A stretch of 64,000 nt of DNA, taken from NCBI GenBank assembly GCA_050084515.1, contig CM114275.1, positions 11,904,001 to 11,968,000 of the forward strand. The letters are read 5' to 3'. A program made the translations under genes and the position numbers. How positions within the stretch are numbered: the first letter of the stretch is position 1; each line of letters starts with the position of its first letter. The notes below the pieces were generated by a model, which saw only the letters and a program-made list of their open reading frames with translations, was not told where the DNA came from and made no database searches. Of this stretch, positions 37,501 through 48,782 are shown one piece after another. Source of the DNA: Blasia pusilla. Lineage: Eukaryota > Marchantiophyta > Marchantiopsida > Blasiales.

Positions 37501-37876
37501 CGTGCAAATCCCGACAATTGATCCTGCTCCTTACATCCTACGCGCACAGGACAAGCTTTCAGACCAATTTGAAAGCACGCTAGGGTGGATAGCAGGGAAT
37601 TAGAAGACGAGTCTGACACCCTTACAGTTGCCTACCACTGAAAGTGATGAGCTTTCACTGACTTTGACGACAAAATTTGAAGCAACATTACATAGAAAGG
37701 TAACCAAAAAACTCAACCTTTGTTGACTCAATTCGCTCGAACTCAGCGGCAGTTGCGTAAAACCTCTTCTCCAGACCGAGAAGAGAGCCCATTGATCTCC
37801 CAAAAACCGTCCTCCAAGTTGATGGATTGCCTCTCGATCTCACATGCTGCCCTACTGCCAACAAGGTGCCCAGCAT
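31580..37876 (-). CDS. P-loop/AAA-type ATPase, probably organellar; 12 exons, intact
   Basis: Exons (minus): 37876-37705, 37494-37336, 37091-36373, 36226-36063, 35904-35844, 35609-35544, 34903-34818, 34564-34498, 34075-33869, 32330-32265, 31933-31854, 31682-31580. They total 1,950 nt (649 aa plus TGA), and all phases agree. Introns are GT-AG except intron 2, which uses GC (GAAG/GCAAGC). The N-terminus (MLGTLLAVGQHVRSRG, later RSMGSLLGLEKRFYATAAE) is basic and Ser/Arg-rich, like a mitochondrial presequence. Exon 2 holds a Walker A-like GPRGVGKRT (Arg where Ser/Thr is usual); exon 4 a Walker B-like KLVINNLDLM, then IPIMLTSSD. Later exons (GWTPNEAKVHLVP, WNVITSVLGPN, FLDDPLTDALLQ, REPPYLRPISRG) match in order a plant P-loop protein family I recall without a name. 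Role unknown. Confidence 0.85.
32828..32878. repeat. Inverted repeat (22-bp arms, 7-bp loop) in intron 10 region
   Basis: GAAGGTTGGTAGATCAACTG at 32,828 faces its inverted complement ending at 32,878, with one mismatch in 22 bp and a 7-base loop. It lies in the intron between the exons at 33,869 and 32,330. It may be a small foldback element or a chance inverted duplication. Confidence 0.8.
33365..33792. repeat. Tandem duplication, 2 x 214 bp, inside an intron of the ATPase gene
   Basis: The unit starting GAGAGCATCATTCTTAGAAG recurs 214 bp later with no difference that I can find. It lies wholly within the intron between the exons at 33,869 and 32,330. Near identity means a very recent event or an assembly duplication. 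Confidence 0.92.
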
Positions 37877-38389
37877 TTTGTCAATTCATGAAAGACGCAC
37901 GCCTAGATACCTTTAGGTTCCACTTGTTCATTCCTCCACTGGCGTTTGACCCCGAGGCTCGCGCTACTCTTCGATTGCTCGGACAGGGCCAGATGAGAAC
38001 TATTTAAAACAAACTCTCCATGCTCCACTGCGTCTCCTCTCATCAGACGTCAGTGAAGTAGAGTGATCGAATTTTGAACTACCGGACTCCTCTCCAATCC
38101 CTCGGAGAGTCTCACCGTAACCCTTAAATCATAACAATCGCTCATCAACGAGTTGGCTGGTAGATAATTCTTGAAATACAAACCCTGCGACCTATACATT
38201 GCAATCCTAAGAACTACTCGTCGATTGTAAATCGGCCTTTACAAGTAGGGACTGCGCCACATCCCAGGTTTTTGGGTGAATGAATGGTAGGACTAGCCAC
38301 GTGGTACCTAACTATGCGTAGGAGTGTCTTTATTCGTGTCGTGGTTACATACGTGCGAAAGCCGTAAGCATCCGAGGGCATGCTTAGGC
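37877..38389. other. Promoter-side flank of the ATPase gene; no gene seen
   Basis: About 0.5 kb between the ATPase start codon and the MULE. Short frames only. The outer part (38,355-38,388) contains a CGAAAGCC...CATGC stretch that loosely resembles the MULE terminal repeat. Confidence 0.35.
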
Positions 38390-38397
38390 TTTGGTTG

Positions 38398-38507
38398 CGA
38401 AAGCCATAGATAGCCGCGGCCATGCGTTTAAGGCCGCGTAGATTAGGCCTTAGGCGCAGGCGGTTCGGCACGGGATTAGGGTCGGTAATACCGGCAGCGG
38501 ACAGCGG
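38398..38507 (+). repeat. MULE left terminal inverted repeat
   Basis: 110 bp, inverted copy at 51,455-51,564 with two mismatches. Outer bases CGAAAGCC; preceded by the 8-bp target duplication TTTGGTTG. Confidence 0.92.
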
Positions 38508-38824
38508 ATATCGAGCTTCACGAACGGCTGGACGAGTGGGTGGACGGACAGACGGACGGAATCATTTCCGTCCGTTTAGGTTTCCGTTCTGTATCGCAGT
38601 TCGTCCGTTCGAAATTCCGTTCCGTATCGCAGTCCGTCCCCTCACCCATACTCTCCCGCCATCCCGTTTTGAAAAAACAAATGCAGCGTCGTGGGTTTAC
38701 CATGCGGATTAGCAAATGCTTCGGAACCGCTGTTCGTGTTACCATGTGGATTAGCAAATGCTTCAGAGGAAGATAGGATTAGCGAAGATTAGAGAGGGAG
38801 GTTCGGGAAGGTTTGATGAGTGAG

Positions 38825-39255
38825 GATTAAGAATCATTTTTCGGATTAAGAAGAGCTTTCGTCGATCAGGGATTGGATGTTCCGAAATTTTCGGGCATTG
38901 GATCCGAATAGCTGCGTGTTCGGATTAGCTAAACGTAGAAGAAAAAACCAGAGTTTCTTCGAATGCTAGCTTTTGACGGATAAAAAGGCTTTGTTCGGTG
39001 CACAGAGCGAATGAGCTGAACTTCTACCTGAGTACGTTTTATATTATATTTAGTGCATCTTCTTAATCATTTTTCGGATTAAGAAGATTTCGGATTCCGA
39101 AATGTTCGGGCATTGGATCCGAATAGCTGCGTGTTTGGATTAGCTAAACGTAGAGGATAAAACCAGAGTTTCTTCGAATTCAAGCTTTAGACGAATAAAG
39201 AAGGCTTCGGTGCGCAGAGCTGAACCTCAACCTGACTACGGTTTATACTATGATT
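38825..39255. repeat. Tandem duplication upstream of the MULE transposase
   Basis: 38,825-39,055 and 39,060-39,255 are diverged copies (shared GGGCATTGGATCCGAATAGC, CCAGAGTTTCTTCGAAT and GAAGGCTTCGGTGC-like stretches). They lie between the TIR and the transposase start, where promoter and leader would be. Confidence 0.8.
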
Positions 39256-39563
39256 TGAAAGGTATGTATCTCTACCCCTCAAAAATTTTTTTGTAGTGGC
39301 AGCAGAAATTTGTTTGATCCGAAGAATTCTTCCCTTAAACCTGAGTTGATGTATTCGAAAGCATGTTGTACCTCACTGGTAGGGTTTCACTGATATATAA
39401 ATGATACTAAGTATGGCTAAGTAATCCCTATGCATGCTTCGTGTGTTTTTGGTAATTTGGAGGAAATTAGCATGTCCGAACACAGACCTCACTGTGTTCT
39501 TGTTTTCTTCTTGTGCTTGGCAGCTTCTCAAAGCCCTCGCAAATCTGTATCCACCCTGTCACC

Positions 39564-42500
39564 ATGGTGAAATACACAAAATATTCCACTACATTAGAAT
39601 GTGATACTATCCAGACCCCACCGCCTGGTCCTTTTTTAAGAGAACACCTCATTTGGTATGGTGACCGAAAGGAGGCATGGATTCATGCTGAAAGGGTACA
39701 TGACTTCATCCGTGGTGAAGAATATAGACCGCATTTTCAGACTACTTTCCGAATCAGCAAGACTGATAAATCAGGACACAAGAATCTTACCATTTGATAT
39801 TGGTGCGCATATGGACCGCATGATTGTAGGGGTTCGGTTTGGACATCTTTGCCCAACGAGGTCTTTGACTCTAACATTGGTCGCATAGGGGGCAAGGGTA
39901 GCAGGCCAGAAAACCAGAGCACACGCCTTGGACTATCTCAAGGACGCGGACGCCAATTTCACTTCGCTGTAGTCTATCCAGCAGATCGTGTTGGTTTCTG
40001 TATGATAAGGCATCTTCATTCAAACCATGTGGACATGGAAGGTCGGATATGCCATGGTGACTTGGATAAGACAGCAGATATTGCAAATGCAACTGTCGCC
40101 CCGAAACTAAGTTTGCACTGCAGGGATTTTGTAGAGCGCTTGTTACGAGTGAATGTAAGCCCCAAGAATATCATGAAAGAGCATAGGAGGTGGATTCGCG
40201 TACACATCCGTGAAAACCCCAATCAGAAACATGCATGGGGCAGGGAAGCCATGCTGAGGCATCAAGATATACTAAATATTAAGCATTCTATGCGAAGGCG
40301 AGAAGGGGGGTATGACGGAACCGATGACGCTACTGCAATTCATCACTGGGTACAAGCACATCCTGAGAATGTAATTTACTACAGGGAGGCTATTTCCAAG
40401 TTGAACCAGTCCTTTTGCCTTGTACTTTCCACACCTTGGATGCTCCAGAATCTCTTAGAGCTAGGGAACGGCGGGGCCATCTCCATGGACGCAACCCATG
40501 GCACCAACACTTACGAGGTTAGTTGGCCTTGATCCTATCATTTGTTGTAGAATTGATGGAGCCATGGAGCAGGGAACCGGAAATGCTCCTACTTAAGGAC
40601 TGTTTGGAATGCTGGAAATTTTGAACTTAGTGTAAAGTGTCTTCAAAGAATACATGATTCAAATTTTTGTTTTTCAATACTTTCAATGGACATTTTAGGT
40701 GAGTCAATGCGTTTATCTTTATCAGTAACCATTCCATTTTGTGCGATTTTTCTTACGTACACCCTGGTGCCTGCTTTCATTTGTCTTCTATTCTGAACAT
40801 TATGTTATGTGTGTTCACAGTATCAATTATTCACATTGCTGGGTTTGATAAGTTCCAGAATGGCCTGCCATTGGTATGGGCAATCCTACAGCGACATCAA
40901 CACGAAGATCTCGTGGAGACCTTGTCCCAAATCAAGGACTGGGCACAGAGGAATATACACTCACGCCTGCAAGATACAGAGGCAAATGAATGGAAGCCTT
41001 CATGCTTCATTGTGGATGATTCGAAAGAGGAACAATCTGCTATTCGAAATGTATTTCCAGGTGTCCCTATTGACCTCTGCTTATGGCATGTTCGCAAGAA
41101 CTCGTTAAAGAATCTGCATCAATGAGTGCGTTGTCCAATTACGAAAGCGGACATGAATAGAGACTTGGGTGGTGTAATGTACTCACGTGATGAAGGTATA
41201 TCATCAATCAAACAGATAGTACACTTACATGCTTTTCTCTTTCCTGGATGGTTTCCTCCACATACCGTTCAGTGACTAATAAATAATTTGCATATGGCAT
41301 TGCAGATCCCATCGACGCCTCCTATCGGTTCATGCGCAAGTGGGTTGGATCAGAACGACATTTTGTGAAGTACTATGGAAGCTACTGGCATCCAAAATTT
41401 TTGAACTGGGCCAAGGGATACCGTAAGCACGCAAGGTCCAACCAAGATACGAATGCTGCAATCGAAAGGTGGCACCACACTCTAAAAATGCACCTAGCGT
41501 CCAGCATGCCCACAAAGCCAACAAAAAACTGATATGGCTTGTGCAAATGCTCACTGGTGAAATAGAAGATTTCTTCTGGTACCTAGGCTTCTTGAAACGA
41601 GAAGGCATGGTGAGAAACAAGGCCATACAAAAAGTTATGCTCATGGCAATTAAAAGGGCAAATGACATACCGAATAATCATGTCACATTTGATTTGGTAG
41701 ATGGGAGGAAATGTGTGAAGGTGAAAAGTATTTCAAAGCCAGATGTTTGGCATGATGTGGTCGACTACGATACAAGAGATGCTGCTTGTACATGTCCTCG
41801 TGCCAACGAAGGGTTCACTTGTAAACATCAGGTCTGTCTTCATACAACTTTGATGTGATTTAGGGTCTTTACATCAGATTTCAGCAAGCTGAATTCCATC
41901 TCTTTTAACACACTCCGTCTGCAGGTAAAATGTCTTCTCCTCTGTGGCCACACAGAAGTTCAATTGTTGTCTTGCTTAGGAACTCGCTTTGGAAGCAGAG
42001 CGGGCGGGTTTGAAAATTTGGTGCAAGAGCCACACAAAGATGAATTACATGAAAAATATCAGGAAGACAAAGATGGAGATATTGGGCATGAGGGACAAGA
42101 CCATGTGCTTGCTGAACCTACAGGAAGAGATCCGCCACCAAAAACCATCACCAAGGATGTTCGAGACATCATGGAGAAATTCCTAAACGCTACCCTTGGG
42201 GTTCCATTCTCAGATATGCTCCTTGAACACTTGTTTGAACTAGTGCAGAAGGATTTAGATTCAGTTTTGAACCTCAAGGCCAGGGTAGAGACTAACACTC
42301 ACGTTGAAGGTAATGCTAATGACATTGCCACACACTTTCCTGAGCCGTTTGTGGGGAATGAACCACAGAACCGTAGCCTGCGTAGGCGCCTGAATTGGCT
42401 AGACCGCTTGCAATTAAAACGAAGGTCTCGTGATCCTGTTAGAACTCAGCCGAGTTTCGAAGAGCACCAAGTGGAATCCTTCCACAGAGCGAGGAAAACT

Positions 42501-42812
42501 AAGTTTTTGAACATGGAGGCAGAAATGGAAAGGTCGGCATGTATTAGTTTGGACCTAGGGGCACTATTGAGCCAAGTTGATGAGAACCCGTCCCATGGCT
42601 TAAACGCAGATTCCCAATGGCCTTTGGTAAACAGCACATCTCATAGTACCTATAGGTACGCCAGTGTCTCAAAGAGGACAAAAGTGGACATTATGCTTGA
42701 TAGCCTTGCTGATTCATCTATTCCATTAGATTGTGAATTACACCCTGGAGCAATAGGAGAAACCAAAGACGCCATAATTATCTTGGACTCTCAAGAAGAA
42801 ACTCTTATGTGA
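39564..42812 (+). pseudogene. MULE transposase with SWIM zinc finger, 4 exons, decayed
   Basis: Exons 39,564-40,517, 40,821-41,195, 41,306-41,831 and 41,925-42,812 have good GT-AG sites and matching phases; the ATG at 39,564 lies in ACCATGG. DDE-type transposase: first D in ISMDATHGTNTYE (end of exon 1), second in CFIVDDSKEE followed by the MULE signature CLWHVRK, and E in NAAIERWHH. A SWIM finger follows (CTCPRANEGFTCKH; C-x-C...C-x-H) at the exon 3 end. Exon 4 encodes a hydrophilic tail of about 295 residues. Damage: in-frame TGA at 39,795 and 41,123, and 1-bp deletions at about 40,842 and 41,515. Undamaged length would be about 914 residues. It would bind the TIRs and cut the element. Confidence 0.88.
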
Positions 42813-45052
42813 AAGCCAATTGAATGTCCTTTAATACTGTGAAGTAAAGCGTTGTAACGTCCTTATAACACGAATAGGAGGTGTTACACGGGAACACATG
42901 ATATACAGTGTTTTGCATGTTTTTAAATCGAACACCTGAAAACATGTGTTCATCCCTTATTATGTTGTGCATTCTTGAATAAAACCTTTTGAATCAAGTT
43001 TGGTTTCTACCGCGATGGCAGCTCTGACAAGATCCCATTCGGATCCCGTGATCTCATTTATGCACTTCTTAACCAGGTCGGGCAGGCATACCGCGCGCGC
43101 GCACCATTCCACATCGGAGGCTTAACCACGTACAGGGGGGCGCAGCTATACTGCGTCGTGTTCCACGCTGTAGAGGCAAAACACCGCCACTTTCGTCATA
43201 TAGGGATTCCTCTAAAGTAGTTGTAACTAAAGAAGATAGGCTTGACTAGAAAAAAACGCTTTGGACACGCTCCCAACCCTACCCTCGAGCCATGTCCCTC
43301 TTCGTAAAGTTTTAGCGGCGTCGACCCTACCACAGCTAACTTAGTTGATCCTAAATTTGTCGCTAAAATAATCATGTGAAACGATTAGCAGTTAAATAAT
43401 GTTGAAGTGCAACAACGACTTGTCTATAATATGCGTATGCAGTGATATGTAGTGAAACAAAGCATATGCAAGATGAACATCGCAGCTCCAGTGTTCATTT
43501 TGTTGAACACCTCACAAACAGTGTTCCAAGTCCATGGATATGTACTAGGCCATGTTTAGAACCTCAACAAGTATAGAAGACCATCAGTAACAAACCAAAC
43601 ATACAGATTTAGATTGTGGACAGGAGTGGTATCGGCTGGTTGAATGCGAACGCACAATGGTAACAACACATATCACAGCATGCACTTCGACTTTTCATAA
43701 AAAAGGCAATTGCAGAGTACAAGAGGGATTTCTTTAAGTTACATCTGACCCTGGGGCAACCTGGGAGGAAAGGGATTAGCATACAGAAAAAGAGTGTCGA
43801 CAAAAACAGATTGTCGACATGACTTGCAGGACTTGGTTGAATGCGATAAGCCATACAAAATGTCGAACGCACAATGGGAACAACACATATCACAGTATGC
43901 ACTTCGACTTTTCATAAAAAAAGGCAATTGCAGAGTACAAGAGTGATTTCTTTAAGTTACATCTAACCCTGGGGCAACCGGGGGGGAACTAGCATAGAAC
44001 GTTTCCATCCTTCCCTCATTGCCATCATACATCCCGCATCTGCACAGAACAAATCAACAACTTCACCTTTAGGACATGCCAACATGCCAAATTGCATAAA
44101 TACATGCACACAACTTCACCTTTAGGACATGCCGACATGCCAAATTGCATAAATACAAGGACACCGTCATTGAAGTTACAGAAATAAGGTTGTCTAACCT
44201 GTTGTAGCTTCGTGTTGTAGTGCTCAAGGAAGGTCTGCAAAACTGACAAACTCTAGCAGCCGCCATAGATGAGGAACAAAAATGTCCGACCGATAGCCTC
44301 TGTTGGGGTGCTCAATGCAAAACTGCAAAACCTGAAGCAGCCGCCATCCATCTATAAATTCAAAGCATTCCATGGCACATCAGTATGCGAAGGCCATAGG
44401 TTCATCCTCAAAGATAGTCAACATTTTATACAGAGTCTGCACAATTTCCAACAGCCGGCTATCTATCACACAATGTACCAACACATGTAAATTTACACTC
44501 TTGAGTAGGTTCAAAATATGTCTATAGTCTATCAAAATTGTGAAAGAAGTTTTAGAGGGTCTTGGTTCATGTCATTACATGATGCAACTGCAACTCTAAT
44601 GTCGCCCCGCAAGAGCTCCACTTGTGGACAAAGTTTCCATTTCTAACGCATCCAATGCCGGAGTCGAGAAAAGGGGCAGCGGAGTAGAATGAAAGTCTCC
44701 GCCATCCACATCAGCATGCTGGTCTTCACTTGGCACCGCTACCTCCCGCTGTATGTGTCCAGCTCCAGCCACCTAATTACCACCCGAAGTGTTTCAGCCC
44801 TAAATCAACATTCTACGTTGCAGATTTTGAAGATCATCAATCTACTTTACCCTAAAAGATGTGAAAGGGATGGAACACAACCTGGTCACTTCCGCTAAGC
44901 ACGCCATCATTGTCCAAGTTCACAGCAACCGCTACAAGGTGTCCATCTCCCGTCGGCGCCTGCTGAAAAGCCACATGAATGTGTGAGGCAAGTACAACTC
45001 ATCCAGAAAAAAATAAATATCTCAAAGGGTTTAGTATAGGAATGTTGTGTAC
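42813..45052. other. Spacer between the two convergent MULE genes, with duplications
   Basis: No gene recognised. 43,651-43,768 is repeated at 43,868-43,985 (217-bp step; CGCACAATGG...TTCGACTTTTCATAAAA). 44,055-44,105 is a 54-bp tandem pair (ACAACTTCACCTTTAGGACA). A further minus-strand exon of the second gene may lie at 44,950-45,000. Confidence 0.5.
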
Positions 45053-46745
45053 CTGCAATCCCGTCTCTAAGTCCGTCTTCTTCTTCATTTCGGCCAGCAT
45101 GATCCTTCTCCTCCTTTTCAAGGACTCTTTAGTTCTCCCCGTAGGATACTTGGGTCTCACAGTAGGCTCACCCTGCACCACCACTTGGTCTGGGCTAGGC
45201 GACTTACGGTATCCACGGGATGCTTGGCGTGCACTGGACTCTACAGGATGAAGGCGAGGAGATTTCCTTGTATCACGCGTGACCCTAGAAGATCTCTCCG
45301 TGGTGGGCCTACCGGATCTAGAGGTGGGTCTTGGATTCCGTGGGTGCACAATGTCCAGCTCAATTGGCTCATCTGAAAATACAGGCTCTACGTCAGGTCG
45401 CCCCAACCTCTCCTCCATCCTGTGTCTTCCTGCCGAATCTGGAGATCTATGACCATCATCTACAAAGTCAGAGTCACTGGAGTCCACAATCTCCATATCC
45501 ACACCTCCCTGCACACATGTTCACCAAATGACAAATCATATGAAATGCACAAGAGTAGAAAACATGCATAGAATGTACAAATTGTGCCTAGTTTCAATGG
45601 AGGAAGGGATAATTCAAGGACTAGAATGAAAGGACAAGATTTGTACCCTGGACACAGCATCAGCATGGCTGCAGCCAAGTCCATCCACATACATACGTGT
45701 CACTTTCTCTCTCATTTTTGCTACTATAAACGGTTTTTTGGCTTCTTTCCAAACCCGGTAATTATACTTGAATCGAGGGACAAAGTATTGCTCGCTGATG
45801 AACCAGGCATGCCGATGCGCTCTGCGCATCCCATCTAATACTGCAAAAGACTGCTCAACCTGTTGTTTTCTAGTCTCTAAACCTGCATCCCATCGAAAAG
45901 GTTCCTGCCTATCCATCATCCACACAGCAGATAAGTGGTGGAACGTAGCTCGAAATCTCCAGTATGTCGCACGATGTACCCTATCAGCAGGTACGTGGGA
46001 AGGGAGAAGCTTATGACCGGCCTCTATCCATCCCCTCACTATGGTCATAGGGCGCACCAAAGCACTCTCCAATTCCTCCTGGCCTTCTCAAACTCCTCCA
46101 CCTTGGCTAAGCATGCCCATGAGGTTTGCTGGAAATCTGCAGTACGATGAGCTTCAAATGCAATCAGCAGATCAGTAAGTGCAGGCATGGGGACATACAG
46201 CCCGGCAGCCCTTGTCGCATGGTCTTTGGCTTTGTTGAGGATAGCATTCTTCTTCTGCCACTTTCGGTTAGCCCAACGTTGCAAGACTGTGCCTCTAAGT
46301 CTGAGATTGGCAGCAGAAGGATGTGTGTGAGTCCCTGCATATAAGCGTGTGTGTGAGTCCCTGCATGGTAATCTGCAGTATGACAGAGATTCTGACCCTT
46401 AAGCAAAACCAGGCATGAGCAATCTATCTAGGATTCAATCACATAGTGGACCCACGCTTACCCTCGTCTTCATCGTCATCTTCTATGCCTTGAATATCAG
46501 CATCTGACTTCTTCTTCCCTGTGATACGAGGTGTTCCAGGCACTGACCTAAGCCAGTGTGAAGCAAGGTGGGAGTTGAAAGCTTCCAGCGTGCGGAAAAA
46601 TTCAATGCACTTGGAGCACAAGCAAACGTACTCCTTGTGCTCCTCGCTGTAGCAATAGTGGACCCACTCCACTGGATCCCTCCACAGTGATGTTTGGTAA
46701 GCCTGCTTTTGAGAAGGGGTGGGCTTTTGCCCATAAACGCAGCAA
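45053..46745 (-). pseudogene. Second MULE gene: C2H2 zinc-finger protein of unknown function
   Basis: Convergent with the transposase. Probable exons (minus) are about 46,745-46,462, 46,294-45,647 and 45,508-45,053, with GT-AG-like ends. Exon A holds a classical C2H2 finger, CSKCIEFFRTLEAFNSHLASH (C-x2-C-x12-H-x3-H, about 46,540-46,605), then an acidic DDEDEG end. Exon B is Trp/Arg-rich and helical (FEKARRNW, HRATYWRFRATFHH, WFISEQYFVPRFKYNY), with a 1-bp frameshift at about 46,070. Exon C is Ser/Pro/Arg-rich and disordered, ending in a basic stretch (GRTKESLKRRRRIMLAEM). Such a partner position recalls mudrB of MuDR, but I see no sequence similarity. It might assist DNA binding or integration. 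Confidence 0.55.
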
Positions 46746-47039
46746 ACATGTTTAGAGGCTCAAGGTAGGAGGGCTCTTTTCCACGTCTCCCTTGTAAAAT
46801 GGGCCCTATGTAACAACATTATCAACCATACAAGTAAGCATGAAATAGTTACCTTGGGCATTGAAAGACAACAGGCACGAGATGAGCACGCATTTCTCAG
46901 GTGGAATTTTATTTTCCCGGATGACAGCATACGCATATCAGGTTTAGGCTTATGTGTTAACTAGTAAATATGAAACTAAATAGAAAAGGAAGAGCTAGAC
47001 GCAGGGCAATGAAAATTCTCCATTCGGAATACCAGTATT

Positions 47040-47475
47040 CCTAGGACGTGCCCATGACCGCCCAAACAAACCATCTAAAAAGTAGAAAGAGAAGCTTATG
47101 ACCGCCAAGCTCAAGTCGTCTGCAAGGTAGACGTGAGGCTTGCCCATGACCGCCCAGCTCAAGTCGTCTACAAGGTAGACGTGAGGCTCGCCCATCACCG
47201 CCCAGCTCAAGTCGTCTACAAGGTAGACGTGAGGCTTGCCCATCACCGCCCAAACAAGTCGTCTACAAGGTAGACGTGAGGCTCGCCCATCACCGCCCAG
47301 CTCAAGTCGTCTACAAGGTAGACGTGAGGCTTGCCCATCACCGCCCAAACAAGTCGTCTAAAAGGTAGACGATTGACTTGCCCATCACCGCCCAAACCCG
47401 TCGTCTAAAAGATAGACGACTGGCTTGCCCATCACCGCCCAAACCCGTCGCCTAAAAGGTAGACGTGGGGCTTGT
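47040..47475. repeat. Minisatellite, about 8 units of 46-48 bp
   Basis: The unit GTCGTCTACAAGGTAGACGT plus GAGGCTTGCCCATCACCGCC repeats about eight times; units near 47,340-47,470 are more diverged. Each unit contains the self-complementary GTCTAC...GTAGAC. The repeating protein frames on the minus strand are translation of the repeat. Confidence 0.9.
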
Positions 47476-47691
47476 TCGTGATTCTCAGCTTACATGAATA
47501 CTATCCCTATATTGAAGATCTATATGTAAGTACTTCGGTATATGGTTTACGACAAGAACTAGGCCTCAAAAAGTAAACACAAACCCTAAATCTCCTAAAC
47601 ATTCCCTAGGATTTCAAGATGCAAAAGATTGTCCTCCACCTGCAAGAAGATGAGTCAAGCACACCTCATTAGTCACTTAGTTGAATTCGGT

Positions 47692-48063
47692 CTACCAAGG
47701 AACACAACTTGTATGAAGAAAGAGGATGAACACACATGCACTATGTGTTAAGAGCTTACCCCGAGCTAAATTCAGAATGGCCAATGAGCTGATAACTTCG
47801 GATAAATCCACATGTTGGTCCTTTTCCAAATGTAGTTGATCATCAATGGCAGTCTGGTCGATAAGGTAAACCGTTTTAGGAGTGATCCCAATCACCCAAG
47901 GGACGTTGTTTCTATCATCTACATCCTTTGTGGCATTTAACCTCCGCTTTAATCGGATAGTGCATACTAATTTTGATACCATGTTCTGTTGTGATGCCTC
48001 CATCAGATTCCCAGCACGTGGTACCCACGCATCCCTAGCTGAAAGCCACGTGGTACCCAGCAT
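47692..48063 (-). CDS. Small ORF in the MULE, function unknown
   Basis: The minus-strand frame reads like real protein (LKRRLNATKDVDDRN, PWVIGITPKTVYLIDQTAI, DLSEVISSLAILNLARG) and ends near a possible donor (GCTCGGG/GTAAGC). It could be an exon of a third gene or the first exon of the C2H2 gene far downstream. No family recognised. Confidence 0.3.
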   Translation of the reverse strand: MLGTTWLSARDAWVPRAGNLMEASQQNMVSKLVCTIRLKRRLNATKDVDDRNNVPWVIGITPKTVYLIDQTAIDDQLHLEKDQHVDLSEVISSLAILNLARGKLLTHSACVFILFLHTSCVPW

Positions 48064-48314
48064 CCCTAGCTGCCTGTTCTATGCAATGGTATGTATCTAG
48101 ACCCTTGATTGCCAAACAGGAAACGTGTAACATTTTCTGGTTTCCTAACTAGCATATTCAAAGTGTGCATCCCATTTGCATCACAGAACTGGACGATATT
48201 GGACATGATGCGATACGTACTACTCTACAAGCCCTACAACTGAGGCAAATTCACATTCAAGACCTAGGTCGACAGTAGTGGCAGATTTGATAGCAGCAAG
48301 GAATTTGAACGCTT

Positions 48315-48782
48315 ATGTGCTCCCCTGCAAGAATTGCAAATGCTGGTAAGGAACTTGATCTGTGTGAGCCATATTTCTACATCAGGAAGACATATTCATA
48401 CCTACATCAAATATTTGGCTTTCTCTGGTCAGTTGGATCTGAGTGGAGATATCCTCTAAATATGCCTTGTATTTGTGTAGCAGAGATAGAAGGTCAGCCC
48501 ACTGGTAAACATATAATGAGACGGAGTTTGAATGACTATTTACCTTGTGTCTGTGCTCAAAGAAGTCCCACACGATGTACAATAGGCGACACGATGGTTC
48601 TGTATGGACGCCTGGAAGAGAACAAAGACAGAAAACGTTCAGGTTTTCTTCTCACTAAAATAATTCATGATAGGGCAGCAGAACCAAGATTTGCATCATG
48701 CACCCTACAAATCTTCGCAACTGAAAGTATTCATTCAAAGACGATTAAGTCGATATATCCCTCACAACCGCATGTTCAGTAA
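48315..48782 (+). CDS. Doubtful ORF of 155 residues
   Basis: Open frame on the plus strand without a recognised domain. A sequence within it (about 48,556-48,620, ACAATAGGCGACACGATGG) is repeated at 48,853-48,910, suggesting non-coding repeat DNA. Listed only because of its length. Confidence 0.15.
   Translation: MCSPARIANAGKELDLCEPYFYIRKTYSYLHQIFGFLWSVGSEWRYPLNMPCICVAEIEGQPTGKHIMRRSLNDYLPCVCAQRSPTRCTIGDTMVLYGRLEENKDRKRSGFLLTKIIHDRAAEPRFASCTLQIFATESIHSKTIKSIYPSQPHVQ

Noticed and set aside
39795-41125. TGA read as a sense codon in the transposase
   Set aside because: The neighbouring ATPase gene ends properly at TGA, and the transposase has frameshifts as well, so simple decay or sequence error is more likely than recoding.
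46995-47348. Repetitive proteins on the minus strand
   Set aside because: Translation of the 46-48 bp minisatellite in two frames, with no other coding evidence.
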